From Bacillota bacterium (GTDB lineage Bacteria; Bacillota; Clostridia; Oscillospirales; Oscillospiraceae), in NCBI GenBank assembly GCA_023386265.1, contig JAEWKA010000008.1, positions 1 through 64,000 of the forward strand: a DNA stretch of 64,000 nucleotides. The letters run 5' to 3'. This document shows, one piece after another, positions 33,130 to 41,498 of the stretch. How positions within the stretch are numbered: position 1 is the first letter of the stretch; each line of letters begins with the position of its first letter. Both the position numbers and the translations under genes were made by a program. The notes beneath the pieces were generated by a model. That model did no database searches. It was not told the DNA's origin and saw nothing but the letters and a program-made list of their open reading frames with translations.

Positions 33130-34380
33130 TCACCAGCGCACTTGACCATTTCCGTAGATAACATATTTCGTGCTTGTAATCTCGCGAAGGCCCATAGGTC
33201 CGCGGGCATGCATCTTCTGAGTCGAAATTCCGATTTCCGCGCCAAGTCCAAATTCCGCTCCGTCAGTGAAGCGGGTTGATGCATTCACATAGACAGCGGC
33301 AGCGTCGACTTCATTCAAAAATCTTTGTGACTTCGCGTAATTCGTTGTCACAATGGCTTCGGAATGCTGGGTCGAATAGCGTGAGATGTGATCCATCGCT
33401 TCGTCTATGCCGGACACGACTTTTATCGCGAGTATATAGTCGTCATACTCGGTTTCCCAATCGGCTTCCGTTGCAGGAATAGCCGATTCTCCCAGTATTT
33501 TCAACGCCTTCTCGTCGCAGCGAAGCTCGACATTATACTTATTAAGCTTCGGCGCAACAAGGGGCAAAAACTCATTTGCAACTTTTTCATGCACGAGAAG
33601 AGTCTCCATCGCGTTGCATACCGAGGGGCGGCTGCACTTAGCGTTCTCAACGATCTTTGCCGCCATTTCGAGGTCTGCCTCATCATCGACATAGACATGG
33701 CAATTGCCACTGCCGGTCTCAATGACAGGGACGCTTGCGTTTTCAACGACGGACTTAATTAGACCGCTGCCGCCGCGAGGAATGAGGACATTGACATATT
33801 CGCGCAGACCCATGAGCTCCTTTGCGCTCTCGCGCGAGGTGTCACGCACTAGGCAAATGCAGTCCTCCGGGAGTCCAACTGTGGCAAGAGCCTCTCGCAT
33901 TATGTCAACCAATACAGAGTTGGAATTAATTGCTTCCTTGCCGCCGCGGAGGATACAGACATCGCCCGCCTTGAGGCAGAGCGCCGCGGCGTCAACCGTG
34001 ACATTGGGTCTTGCCTCATAAATTATCCCTATAACGCCGAGAGGTACGCGCTTTTTACCGATTGTCAGCCCGTTCGGTCTGTCTGACATGGAAATTACTT
34101 CGCCGACAGGGTCAGGCAGAGCAATAAGCTCTAAAACTCCTTTTGCAACGCCATCGATGCGCTCGCTTGTCAAAAGGAGCCTATCCAGAAAGGCCTTTTT
34201 GATGCCTGTCTTTTCCGCTTCATCTGTATCGGCGGCGTTGGCTTCCAGAATACGTTCCTTATTTTTCAAAAGCGCTAAACGTATCGCTTCGAGCGCGTCG
34301 TTCTTTTTTTTCGTACCTGCAACAGCAAGTACGCGTTCGGCGGCCTTTGCAGCCGCACCCATTTGGGTCAGTTCAGACAT
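33130..34380 (-). CDS. proA: Gamma-glutamyl phosphate reductase
   Basis: A 416-residue enzyme that reduces gamma-glutamyl phosphate to the semialdehyde for proline. The aldehyde dehydrogenase-type motifs are visible (IYEARPNVTVDAAALCLK, LRGGKEA, PRGGSGLI and the catalytic Cys in NAKCSRPSVCNAMET). Start chosen at MSELTQMG with AAAGAGGTG upstream; the ATG seven codons earlier lies inside proB without a site. It overlaps the end of proB by 8 nt. Confidence 0.93.
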   Translation of the reverse strand: MSELTQMGAAAKAAERVLAVAGTKKKNDALEAIRLALLKNKERILEANAADTDEAEKTGIKKAFLDRLLLTSERIDGVAKGVLELIALPDPVGEVISMSDRPNGLTIGKKRVPLGVIGIIYEARPNVTVDAAALCLKAGDVCILRGGKEAINSNSVLVDIMREALATVGLPEDCICLVRDTSRESAKELMGLREYVNVLIPRGGSGLIKSVVENASVPVIETGSGNCHVYVDDEADLEMAAKIVENAKCSRPSVCNAMETLLVHEKVANEFLPLVAPKLNKYNVELRCDEKALKILGESAIPATEADWETEYDDYILAIKVVSGIDEAMDHISRYSTQHSEAIVTTNYAKSQRFLNEVDAAAVYVNASTRFTDGAEFGLGAEIGISTQKMHARGPMGLREITSTKYVIYGNGQVRW

Positions 34381-35197
34381 TTTTGCACCTCTTTCCCACA
34401 AAAAGTGTTCCCGCAGGTTTTCCTGACGCTATATCGTAGAGGATTTCCGGAGTACTTCCGTTTGCAATGTACATATCTATTCCGTGTTCGGTGGCAAGCT
34501 CTGCCGCCTGAAGTTTTGTAATCATTCCGCCTGTTCCGCGCCCACTTCCGGCCCCGCCTGCTAGGGCGCGTATTTCATCGTCGATGACTCTGACCTCACG
34601 GATAAGCCTTGCCTCTGGGTTTTCGTTCGGGTTGCCATCATATAGCCCATCTATATCGGAAAGGAGGACGAGTTTGTCAGCTCCGCAAAGCACTGCGACG
34701 ACTGCAGAAAGCGTGTCGTTGTCTCCAAACACCTTATGCTCCTCATTGTCGGCCTCAATTTCAGCATAGCTGACGGAGTCGTTTTCGTTCACTATTGGTA
34801 TTATATTCATTTCAAGCAGCGAATTGAAGGTGTTTATCAGATTTTGCTTTTTCTCGGGGCTGTCAACGTCTTCGCCTGTCAGAAGTATCTGCGCAACCAT
34901 CTTGCCGTATTCCCCGAAGAATTTATCATAAAGGTGCATCAGCTCGCACTGACCTACAGCTGCGGCGGCCTGCTTCAGACTGAGAACGGTCGGTCGCTCC
35001 TTCATCTGGAGCTTTCCGGCGCCGACTGCTATTGCTCCCGATGAAACCAGAATGATCTCGTTGCCCATGTTCTGGATATCGGACAGAACGCGCGCAAGCG
35101 CATCGAAGCTGCGGAAATTGAGCTTTCCGCCCTCGTGCGTCAACGTGGAGGTGCCAACCTTCACAACGATTTTATTTTTGACCGTATTGCCGTCCAT
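34373..35197 (-). CDS. proB: Glutamate 5-kinase, short form without PUA domain
   Basis: A 274-residue amino acid kinase that phosphorylates glutamate in the first step of proline synthesis. Motifs KVGTSTLT, SSGAIAVGAG, NENDSVS, FGDNDTLSA and the C-terminal GTGGMITKLQAAE are clear. It stops at the length of the kinase domain alone, so the C-terminal PUA domain of many ProB proteins is absent, a known variant. Operon with proA. Confidence 0.93.
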   Translation of the reverse strand: MDGNTVKNKIVVKVGTSTLTHEGGKLNFRSFDALARVLSDIQNMGNEIILVSSGAIAVGAGKLQMKERPTVLSLKQAAAAVGQCELMHLYDKFFGEYGKMVAQILLTGEDVDSPEKKQNLINTFNSLLEMNIIPIVNENDSVSYAEIEADNEEHKVFGDNDTLSAVVAVLCGADKLVLLSDIDGLYDGNPNENPEARLIREVRVIDDEIRALAGGAGSGRGTGGMITKLQAAELATEHGIDMYIANGSTPEILYDIASGKPAGTLFVGKRCKNV

Positions 35198-35315
35198 ATG
35201 TACTTTCTTCTTTCTCTCTTGGTTTAGAATAGTATACCACTAAATCAAATATTTACAATCGGCTAAATAACATTAAGTTTCAAGGCTTTTTGCCCTATTT
35301 TATGCTCAATATCAG

Positions 35316-35350
35316 CAAAAAACGGCGTCCCCACACTATACGGTGACGCC
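35316..35350 (-). terminator. Terminator of the translation operon
   Basis: GGCGTC / GACGCC stem followed on the minus strand by TTTTTTGC, just after the rsmA stop; separates it from proBA. Confidence 0.75.
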
Positions 35351-35358
35351 GGCTTTGT

Positions 35359-36225
35359 TTACTTATCGATTTTGAGCTCGGCAAGAGCGTTCGAAATTGC
35401 GGTAAAGCCCTCTATATCCAGCACTTCGCCGCGTATCAACAGGTCAAAGCCGCAGGAGGCAATAATACCGCCGAATGTTTCCTTTGAGTAGCCTGTAAGC
35501 CCCGATGTGAGCGCGTTGACAAGCGTTTTTCTCCTTTGATTGAACGCAGCGCGCACCACAGCGAAAAACAGCTTTTCGTCAGTGACTTTTACGGGCGGCT
35601 CATGGCGCACCCTGAGCTTTATTACACTCGACCAAACCTTCGGCGCAGGCATGAAGCAATCTGGCGAAACATCAAAGAGTATCTCAGGCTCGGTGTACCA
35701 GTTCGTATAGACCGTGAATGCGCCGTAATCACTTGTTCCGGCTTTCGCGCAGATCCGATGCGCGACCTCGCGCTGAACCATAAGCGTCATGCTCTCAAAG
35801 CAGTTCGCCTCGATGAAGGCAGAAATCAGCGGACTTGTAATGTTATAGGGCAGGTTCGCGCATACAACAGGCTTAAGTCCCGCAAAGTTTTCGTTCACCA
35901 ATTCTGCCAAATTCAGCTTGAGTACATCAGCGAAAACCACATTCGTGTTTTCGAAGTCCTTCAGCGTTTCTTCGAGCACCGGCGCAAGCGCCCTGTCAAT
36001 CTCAACGGTGACGACCTTTCCGGCAAGCTTTGAAAGCTCCACTGTCAGACAGCCGACTCCGGGGCCGACCTCCAGAACGCCGGTTTTTTCGTCAAGACCC
36101 GCCTCATCAGCTATTCTCTTAGGAACCCATGCGGCAGTCAAAAAGTTCTGTCCCATGGATTTTGAAAAGCGGAACCCCAGCCCCGAAAGCAAGGCCCTGA
36201 TTTGTCCTATATCGCAAAGGTCCAT
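35359..36225 (-). CDS. rsmA: 16S rRNA (adenine(1518)-N6/adenine(1519)-N6)-dimethyltransferase
   Basis: A 288-residue KsgA-type methyltransferase that dimethylates two adenines of the 16S rRNA 3' hairpin. SAM motif VLEVGPGVGCLT, catalytic ANLPYNITSPL, VQREVAHRI and the C-terminal AAFNQRRKTLVNAL are standard. Site AAGGAG before ATG. Last gene of the run that starts at ylxM. Confidence 0.95.
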   Translation of the reverse strand: MDLCDIGQIRALLSGLGFRFSKSMGQNFLTAAWVPKRIADEAGLDEKTGVLEVGPGVGCLTVELSKLAGKVVTVEIDRALAPVLEETLKDFENTNVVFADVLKLNLAELVNENFAGLKPVVCANLPYNITSPLISAFIEANCFESMTLMVQREVAHRICAKAGTSDYGAFTVYTNWYTEPEILFDVSPDCFMPAPKVWSSVIKLRVRHEPPVKVTDEKLFFAVVRAAFNQRRKTLVNALTSGLTGYSKETFGGIIASCGFDLLIRGEVLDIEGFTAISNALAELKIDK

Positions 36226-36240
36226 AAAGCTCCTTAAAAT

Positions 36241-36759
36241 TCACAATAGTTTTTCATAGCACACTCGCTCGTTCTGCGCGGTCTTTTCACCATTTAAATA
36301 TATCGTTCCGCAGTGCACAAAGCCGCGCTTTTCGAGAAGTCTGCGCATCGCTTTGTTGTCGCAGTGGGTATCACCTCGCAAGCTAGCCCCACCTCGGTCA
36401 AGCGCCATATTCTCCGCACAGGATAACATCATACTCGCAATTCCCATTCCGCGATAATCATGGCTCACAGCCGCGCGGTGGAACACCGCATAAGGTGCGT
36501 CACCTGTCAGCCAGCTTCCGTCATTAACCTCGCTGTAGCTGGGCTCCGGCTCGAAGAAAACAGAGATAAGTCCGGCGATTTTGCCTTCAACCATGAACAC
36601 GTGGCAAGCGTCCTTTTTGATGTCTTGAGTGAAGGCTTCCGGCGTAGGGTATCCGTCCTGCCACTGATCAACACCGTTCTCCTTCAGAAAGCGCTGCGCA
36701 TCAGCGATTATCTCCATTATGCGGTCAAGGTCCAAGGAAGTCGCCAGCCTATGTTCCAT
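36241..36759 (-). CDS. GNAT family N-acetyltransferase
   Basis: A 172-residue acetyltransferase with the GNAT fold; acetyl-CoA loop VSHDYRGMGIASMML. Start at MEHRLATSLD, with AGAGGG upstream and an 11-nt overlap with coaW; the longer frame would run deep into coaW. Acceptor substrate unknown. Confidence 0.8.
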   Translation of the reverse strand: MEHRLATSLDLDRIMEIIADAQRFLKENGVDQWQDGYPTPEAFTQDIKKDACHVFMVEGKIAGLISVFFEPEPSYSEVNDGSWLTGDAPYAVFHRAAVSHDYRGMGIASMMLSCAENMALDRGGASLRGDTHCDNKAMRRLLEKRGFVHCGTIYLNGEKTAQNERVCYEKLL

Positions 36760-37567
36760 TTTGAACCCTCTTCGCAGCGCCAATGGCCGTCGCGCAGCCG
36801 GAATACTCCGGTATGACATAGTTGAGCTTATAAAGCTTTGTGAAGCCGTCATACACGACTTTTGCAATTCTGGTCTGAGAAATGCCGCCGGTGATTACGA
36901 CGTTTTTTACATTGTAGCCGTTGCAGGCGAGCGCCGCGTGAGAGCCTGCAACCTCCATAATCGTATTCACTAATGCCATTGCCCAGTCGGATCTCGTTGC
37001 CTCATCACTGGCTTTTGCGAGATTCGAAGCAGTAAGGTCCAGCGGTAGAGTATCCGTTCCGGAGAATAAATCGCCAATTGTTATATCAACCGTCAACCTG
37101 TTGCCCTGTTCTGCGAGTTCAAACAGCTCTTTGAGATCGGTGGTGCCGAACATTTTCTTTGAAATGCCGCGAAGCGTTCCGCTACCGACACCCGTACCGC
37201 CTATATGTGTGAAGCTTCCGTTTCTCGCCAGAGCGAGAGATGTACCCGTTCCGATACTGACTATAATCGCCTCGTCTAGCTTTGCCAGCCATGAGCCACC
37301 CATGCCCGTCGCTTCAATCTCGGGAACATATACGACCCTGCCCTCGAAGCCATCAAAACGGCACTTTTCCGCACCGACGCCTGTTGCCGCCACTGCCTCA
37401 ACGCTTTCTGAGGAAATATTGTTTTCCTTTAAAAACTCTAGCATCAGTTCGCCTGCGGGTCTGTCGCTGCCTATAATGCATTTCGTTGCATCAATTTTAT
37501 CGCCGTTGATTGCGATTATCTTAACGGCGGAAGCACCATTGTCATATCCCAGAATCACTGTTGTCAC
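36749..37567 (-). CDS. coaW: Type II pantothenate kinase
   Basis: A 272-residue kinase of the ASKHA fold for the first step of coenzyme A synthesis. It has the N-terminal LGYDNGASAVK phosphate loop, IVSIGTGTSLAL, GGTGVGSGTLRGI and VITGGISQTRI. Type II enzymes are typical of staphylococci and some Clostridia. It begins at GTG overlapping the trmD stop by 4 nt. Confidence 0.88.
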   Translation of the reverse strand: MTTVILGYDNGASAVKIIAINGDKIDATKCIIGSDRPAGELMLEFLKENNISSESVEAVAATGVGAEKCRFDGFEGRVVYVPEIEATGMGGSWLAKLDEAIIVSIGTGTSLALARNGSFTHIGGTGVGSGTLRGISKKMFGTTDLKELFELAEQGNRLTVDITIGDLFSGTDTLPLDLTASNLAKASDEATRSDWAMALVNTIMEVAGSHAALACNGYNVKNVVITGGISQTRIAKVVYDGFTKLYKLNYVIPEYSGCATAIGAAKRVQNGT

Positions 37568-38394
37568 CCCACATCTGTTTCGCGCTCCCGCGCCTCGTCT
37601 GCTTCTATTTCCGCAAGGAGCTTTTTATCCGGTTTCTCTGTGAAAACTAGCTTTTCATACATATCGGGTCTGCGCTTTTTAGTACGGATGATTGACTGCT
37701 TTCGCCGCCATTTTTTTACGTTTGCGTGGTGTCCGCTGCGCAGAATGTCTGGAACGCTCCTGCCCTCCCAAATTTCGGGGCGAGTGTACTGAGGGTATTC
37801 CAAAAGCCCGTCCCAGTGGCTCTCACCCGTGAAGCACTCCTCATCGGAAAGCACACCCGGTATCATTCGGCAGACGCAGTCCGTCAGCGCCATCGCCGGA
37901 ATTTCACCTCCTGTGAGGACGAAATCTCCTACAGATATTTCTTCGTCGACACATTCCTCGATAAAGCGCTCGTCGATGCCTTCATAGTGACCGCAGACCA
38001 ACACCAGATGGTCGTAGTCGTCCTTGAGCTGGCGAGCCTTTGACTGGTCGAATTTCGTACCCTGAGGCGACATGTAGATAACGCGGGTTCTGCACGCTCC
38101 CGCGCACTCCCGCACGAAGTCAAGACAGCTTTTGAGCGGTTGTGCCATCATTACGCAGCCCCAACCGCCGCCGTAGGGGTAATCATCCACCTGCCCCTGC
38201 TTATTCTCGGTAAAGTCTCTTATCTGGATACAGTTAATTTCAATTATATCCTTTGCCGCGGCTCTTCCCAAAATGCTCTCGCTTAAAACGGCGTTCATTG
38301 AATCTGGAAAGAGCGTCATTATATCAACGCGCATAAGAGGCTTTTTGGAAGCCTCTATGTCTGCATTATTCTCAAGATTATGGTTTTCGTACAT
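37564..38394 (-). CDS. trmD: tRNA (guanine(37)-N1)-methyltransferase
   Basis: A 276-residue SPOUT methyltransferase that makes m1G37. The trefoil-knot region is visible (YMSPQGTKFDQ, LVCGHYEGIDERFIE, SVGDFVLTGGEIPAM). The AGGAGG site sits before the first ATG, so it carries a ~21-residue N-terminal extension before the usual MRVDIMTLFP. Part of the rimM-trmD pair. Confidence 0.95.
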   Translation of the reverse strand: MYENHNLENNADIEASKKPLMRVDIMTLFPDSMNAVLSESILGRAAAKDIIEINCIQIRDFTENKQGQVDDYPYGGGWGCVMMAQPLKSCLDFVRECAGACRTRVIYMSPQGTKFDQSKARQLKDDYDHLVLVCGHYEGIDERFIEECVDEEISVGDFVLTGGEIPAMALTDCVCRMIPGVLSDEECFTGESHWDGLLEYPQYTRPEIWEGRSVPDILRSGHHANVKKWRRKQSIIRTKKRRPDMYEKLVFTEKPDKKLLAEIEADEARERETDVG

Positions 38395-38423
38395 CCAAAC
38401 CTCCTGTAAATAGCGGGTAAAGG

Positions 38424-38906
38424 TTACATTCCGTCAATCAGATGGACGGTGACGATACCTGCGTCCACATCGGTTTTTAAAATAAACTGAGGCACAGCAG
38501 GAATCAGTATCTCCCTCTCGCCTGTGACAACATAGACATTGCCGGCCGGCAGCTCCAGTACATCGGTAAGCTTGCCGAGGTCCGCTCCGCCCTCGTCCAC
38601 GACACTTGCTCCGATAAGGTCCTGTATGAAGAACGATCCCTCCGGGAGCTTAGCTTCTTCTCTATCAATAGAGACGATCTTGCCCTTCAAAACCATTGCT
38701 GTATTGATATCAGAAACTCCTTCAAACTGCGCAATGAGGCATTCCTTATGAACCTTTCCTGAAACGAGTTCAAAGGGTTTTCCCTCAATATAAAGGCATT
38801 TGAAGCCCATCAGAAATTCGGCATTGTCCGCCCACGGCTGGATCTTAACTTCACCTTTGATGCCATGTGTGTTCACAACGACTCCCGCCTCAAGATACTT
38901 TTTCAT
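38424..38906 (-). CDS. rimM: Ribosome maturation factor RimM
   Basis: A 160-residue 30S assembly factor. Starts MKKYLEAGVVVNTHGIKGEVKIQPW (family G-THGIKGE motif) with a GGAG site; two beta-barrel/PRC-like domains follow, ending in IVTVHLIDGM. The upstream ATG at 38960 has no site. Lies before trmD as in most bacteria. Confidence 0.93.
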   Translation of the reverse strand: MKKYLEAGVVVNTHGIKGEVKIQPWADNAEFLMGFKCLYIEGKPFELVSGKVHKECLIAQFEGVSDINTAMVLKGKIVSIDREEAKLPEGSFFIQDLIGASVVDEGGADLGKLTDVLELPAGNVYVVTGEREILIPAVPQFILKTDVDAGIVTVHLIDGM

Positions 38907-38957
38907 ACAACATTCTCCGTTTGCGATATTATTCCTTTGAAGCCCAATTTCACAGGG

Positions 38958-38997
38958 CAACGTTTAAGGGGGACAAAGTCCCCTTTATCCCCCTTTG
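38958..38997 (-). repeat. G/C-run hairpin between khpA and rimM
   Basis: AAGGGGGAC-AAA-GTCCCCTTT followed by a second C5 run (ATCCCCCTTT). No proper T-tail. Looks like a small repeated intergenic motif or an RNA-processing site; other copies were not seen in this window. Confidence 0.35.
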
Positions 38998-39003
38998 AAC
39001 GTA

Positions 39004-39234
39004 TCAGTCCATGATTTCCACGGACACGTTTTTCCCCTGTCTTTGAGCCACGGCACGCATGAGTATGCGGATTTCTTTAACAATCCGACCCTGACGGCCG
39101 ATGATTTTTCCCATGTCGCCGTCCGCAACGCGAACCTCAAATACAGTTTCCGTATCGGTGGTCCTCTCGGTCACTGTGACCTCGTCGGGATTATCGACAA
39201 GGTTTCTTGCGATGTAGGTTAAGAGTTCTTTCAT
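39004..39234 (-). CDS. khpA: KH domain RNA-binding protein
   Basis: A 76-residue single KH-domain protein with the GXXG loop in KIIGRQGRIVKEI. KhpA pairs with KhpB/Jag and binds many RNAs. Standard place between rpsP and rimM. Confidence 0.92.
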   Translation of the reverse strand: MKELLTYIARNLVDNPDEVTVTERTTDTETVFEVRVADGDMGKIIGRQGRIVKEIRILMRAVAQRQGKNVSVEIMD

Positions 39235-39249
39235 GCTGGCTTTATCTCC

Positions 39250-39489
39250 TTAAAGCGCCTCTGCTTTTTTCAGCAGAGCTCTGACGGTTTCAGTGGGCTG
39301 AGCGCCGTTAGCAATCCAATACTTGGCACGTTCACTGTCTACCTTGATTCCCGAAGGAGTGGAAAGGGGATCATAGGTACCGATTTCCTCAATGAACTTT
39401 CCGTCACGAGGAAAATGAGAATCTGCAACGACGATCCTGTAGAAAGGATTCTTCTTTGCTCCCATTCTGTGAAGCCTGATTTTGACCAT
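39250..39489 (-). CDS. rpsP: Small ribosomal subunit protein bS16
   Basis: A 79-residue ribosomal protein; the start MVKIRLHRMGAKKNPFYRIVVADS is diagnostic. Site GGAGGTG before ATG. Sits between ffh and khpA. Confidence 0.96.
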   Translation of the reverse strand: MVKIRLHRMGAKKNPFYRIVVADSHFPRDGKFIEEIGTYDPLSTPSGIKVDSERAKYWIANGAQPTETVRALLKKAEAL

Positions 39490-39548
39490 TTATATTCACC
39501 TCCAAATTCTTTTTCTATATGTGCAAACGCCCGAAGGCGGTGCAAACT

Positions 39549-40901
39549 TTAAAACTTGAACGGTAGTCCCTTGCCGGGCATTCCCATTCCCATATGCTTC
39601 CCTTTTTTTCCGCCCGCAGTCATCTGTTTGGTCATTGTCTTCATCATGTCAAACTGCTTAATGAGGCGGTTTACATCTACGACAGTGGTGCCGCTTCCGG
39701 CCGCGATGCGCCTTTTTCTGCTGCCGTTGAGGAGCTGAGGGTTTTCACGCTCCTTGGCGGTCATCGATTTTATTATGGCTTCCGTCCGCGAAAATTCCTT
39801 CTCGTCGATTTTTGCACCCGCAAGCGCTTTGGAGTCCATCCCGGGAATCATAGCCGCGATATCCTTGATGTTACCCATTGACTTAAGCTGTTGGAGCTGG
39901 TCAAGGTAATCTGAAAACGTGAACTGGTTTTTCTTGAGGCGTTCCGCCATCTGCATGGCTTTTTTCTCGTCGAAGTTCTGCTCCGCCTTTTCGATGAGCG
40001 TCAGAACGTCACCCATGCCGAGAATACGGGAAGCCATGCGCTCCGGATGAAAAGGCTCTATGTTGTCGAGCTTCTCGCCTATACCGACATATTTTATGGG
40101 CTTACCTGTCACCTCGCGAACCGAAAGCGCCGCGCCGCCTCTGGCGTCGCCGTCAAGTTTCGTGAGCATGATGCCGGTAATACCCAGCGCCTCGTCAAAA
40201 GCGCTCGCCGCGTTCACGGCGTCCTGACCGGTCATCGCGTCGACAACCAGCAGTATCTCGGAGGGTTTAACAGCCCCTTTTATATTTTTGAGTTCATCCA
40301 TCAGCGCTTCGTCGATGTGCAGACGACCTGCTGTATCGAGGAAAACAAGGTCGTTGCCGTGGCGCTTCGCGTGCTCAATGGCGGCTTTCGCGATATCGAC
40401 GGGGTTGCCCTGCCCCATCTGAAAAACAGGGATGTCGAGCTGTGCGCCGACTGTTTCGAGCTGCTTTATCGCTGCGGGACGGTAAACGTCACACGCGACG
40501 AGGAGCGGACGCTTGCCGCTTTTTTTCACAAGTCCTGCGAGCTTCGCGCCGTTCGTTGTTTTACCCGCGCCCTGAAGTCCGACGAGCATAACGACGCTCG
40601 GAGACTGGGACGATATATTCAGCTTTACGTTTTCGCTGCCCATGAGCGCGGTCAGCTCTTCGTTGACAATTTTAATAACCATCTGCGCGGGGGTCAGGCT
40701 CTCCAGAACGTCCTGTCCTACGGCTCTGTCGCTGACTTTTTTAACAAAGTCCTTGACGACCTTATAGCTGACGTCAGCTTCCAACAGCGCAAGCCGCACT
40801 TCGCGCATGGCTTCCTTTATGTCCGCTTCGGAAAGGCGACCCTTGCCCCGAAGTTTTTTGAAGGCTGCCGATAATTTTTCGGAAAGGCTTTCAAATGCCA
40901 T
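39549..40901 (-). CDS. ffh: Signal recognition particle protein Ffh
   Basis: A 450-residue SRP GTPase that targets membrane proteins. N domain, G domain with GLQGAGKTTNGAKLA (G1), DTAGRLHID (G3) and TKLDGDARGG (G4), then the Met-rich M domain with RRRI-type RNA-binding motif (GSRKRRIAAGSGTTVVDVN) and a Gly/Met/Lys tail. Its RNA partner is encoded at 8021-8321. Follows ylxM in the usual order. Confidence 0.96.
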   Translation of the reverse strand: MAFESLSEKLSAAFKKLRGKGRLSEADIKEAMREVRLALLEADVSYKVVKDFVKKVSDRAVGQDVLESLTPAQMVIKIVNEELTALMGSENVKLNISSQSPSVVMLVGLQGAGKTTNGAKLAGLVKKSGKRPLLVACDVYRPAAIKQLETVGAQLDIPVFQMGQGNPVDIAKAAIEHAKRHGNDLVFLDTAGRLHIDEALMDELKNIKGAVKPSEILLVVDAMTGQDAVNAASAFDEALGITGIMLTKLDGDARGGAALSVREVTGKPIKYVGIGEKLDNIEPFHPERMASRILGMGDVLTLIEKAEQNFDEKKAMQMAERLKKNQFTFSDYLDQLQQLKSMGNIKDIAAMIPGMDSKALAGAKIDEKEFSRTEAIIKSMTAKERENPQLLNGSRKRRIAAGSGTTVVDVNRLIKQFDMMKTMTKQMTAGGKKGKHMGMGMPGKGLPFKF

Positions 40902-40926
40902 AACTGCTCCTTGTTAGAAAACGAGA

Positions 40927-41277
40927 TCAGTCTCTTATGCTGTCAAGCTCCGAAAGGAGCTTCTCTGCTAGTCCGCGGGCTTTTCCATCCGTCAGAAGGG
41001 CTAGCTCACGCAGCTGCGTATCCATCCTGTCCTTAACGGTCTTCTGCTCGGAAAATTTCCTTATAAACCCGATTTTTTCTTCCGTTTCCGAAAGGGTGGC
41101 TTCCGCGCGAACAATGAGGTCGCGCACACCCTGTCGGGATATATCCATAATCTCGGCGATCTCCGCAAGCGAGAGATCCTCGTTGTAGTGCATTCCAAAA
41201 CAGCTCCGCTGCCTCGGTGTGAGCAGCTCGCCGTAAAAGTCGAGGAGCATGGTCATCATCAGAGTTTTATCGCCCAT
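40927..41277 (-). CDS. ylxM: YlxM family helix-turn-helix protein
   Basis: A 116-residue sigma-like HTH protein (LTPRQRSCFGMHYNEDLSLAEIAEIMDISRQGVRDLIVRAEATL), normally encoded upstream of ffh and thought to act with the SRP pathway. First gene of the operon. Confidence 0.9.
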   Translation of the reverse strand: MGDKTLMMTMLLDFYGELLTPRQRSCFGMHYNEDLSLAEIAEIMDISRQGVRDLIVRAEATLSETEEKIGFIRKFSEQKTVKDRMDTQLRELALLTDGKARGLAEKLLSELDSIRD

Positions 41278-41331
41278 AATCTGACCGCCTCCCGCATCAA
41301 ATACTCAGGAAGAAACCGCCCTGCATCGCAT

Positions 41332-41360
41332 ATATTACACGGGATTTTTACCGTTGTCAA
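41332..41360 (-). promoter_or_regulatory. Promoter of the ylxM-ffh-rpsP operon
   Basis: On the minus strand TTGACA (41355-41360), 17-bp spacer, TAATAT (41332-41337), 55 bp before ylxM. Confidence 0.7.
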
Positions 41361-41498
41361 GTATTATTACTTTACACCACAGAGAATATTTTCGGCGATA
41401 CGTGGAAAACTTTTGCTTATGGAGTGGGGAGTATTTAGTTCAGAACAGCTTTTTATGAACATCTCTGCGCCTTAAAAGCACGAAAAGAGGTCGAATAA

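Noticed and set aside
40047..40874. 275-codon plus-strand frame opposite ffh
   Set aside because: Shadow of ffh, with no start signal and no recognisable fold.
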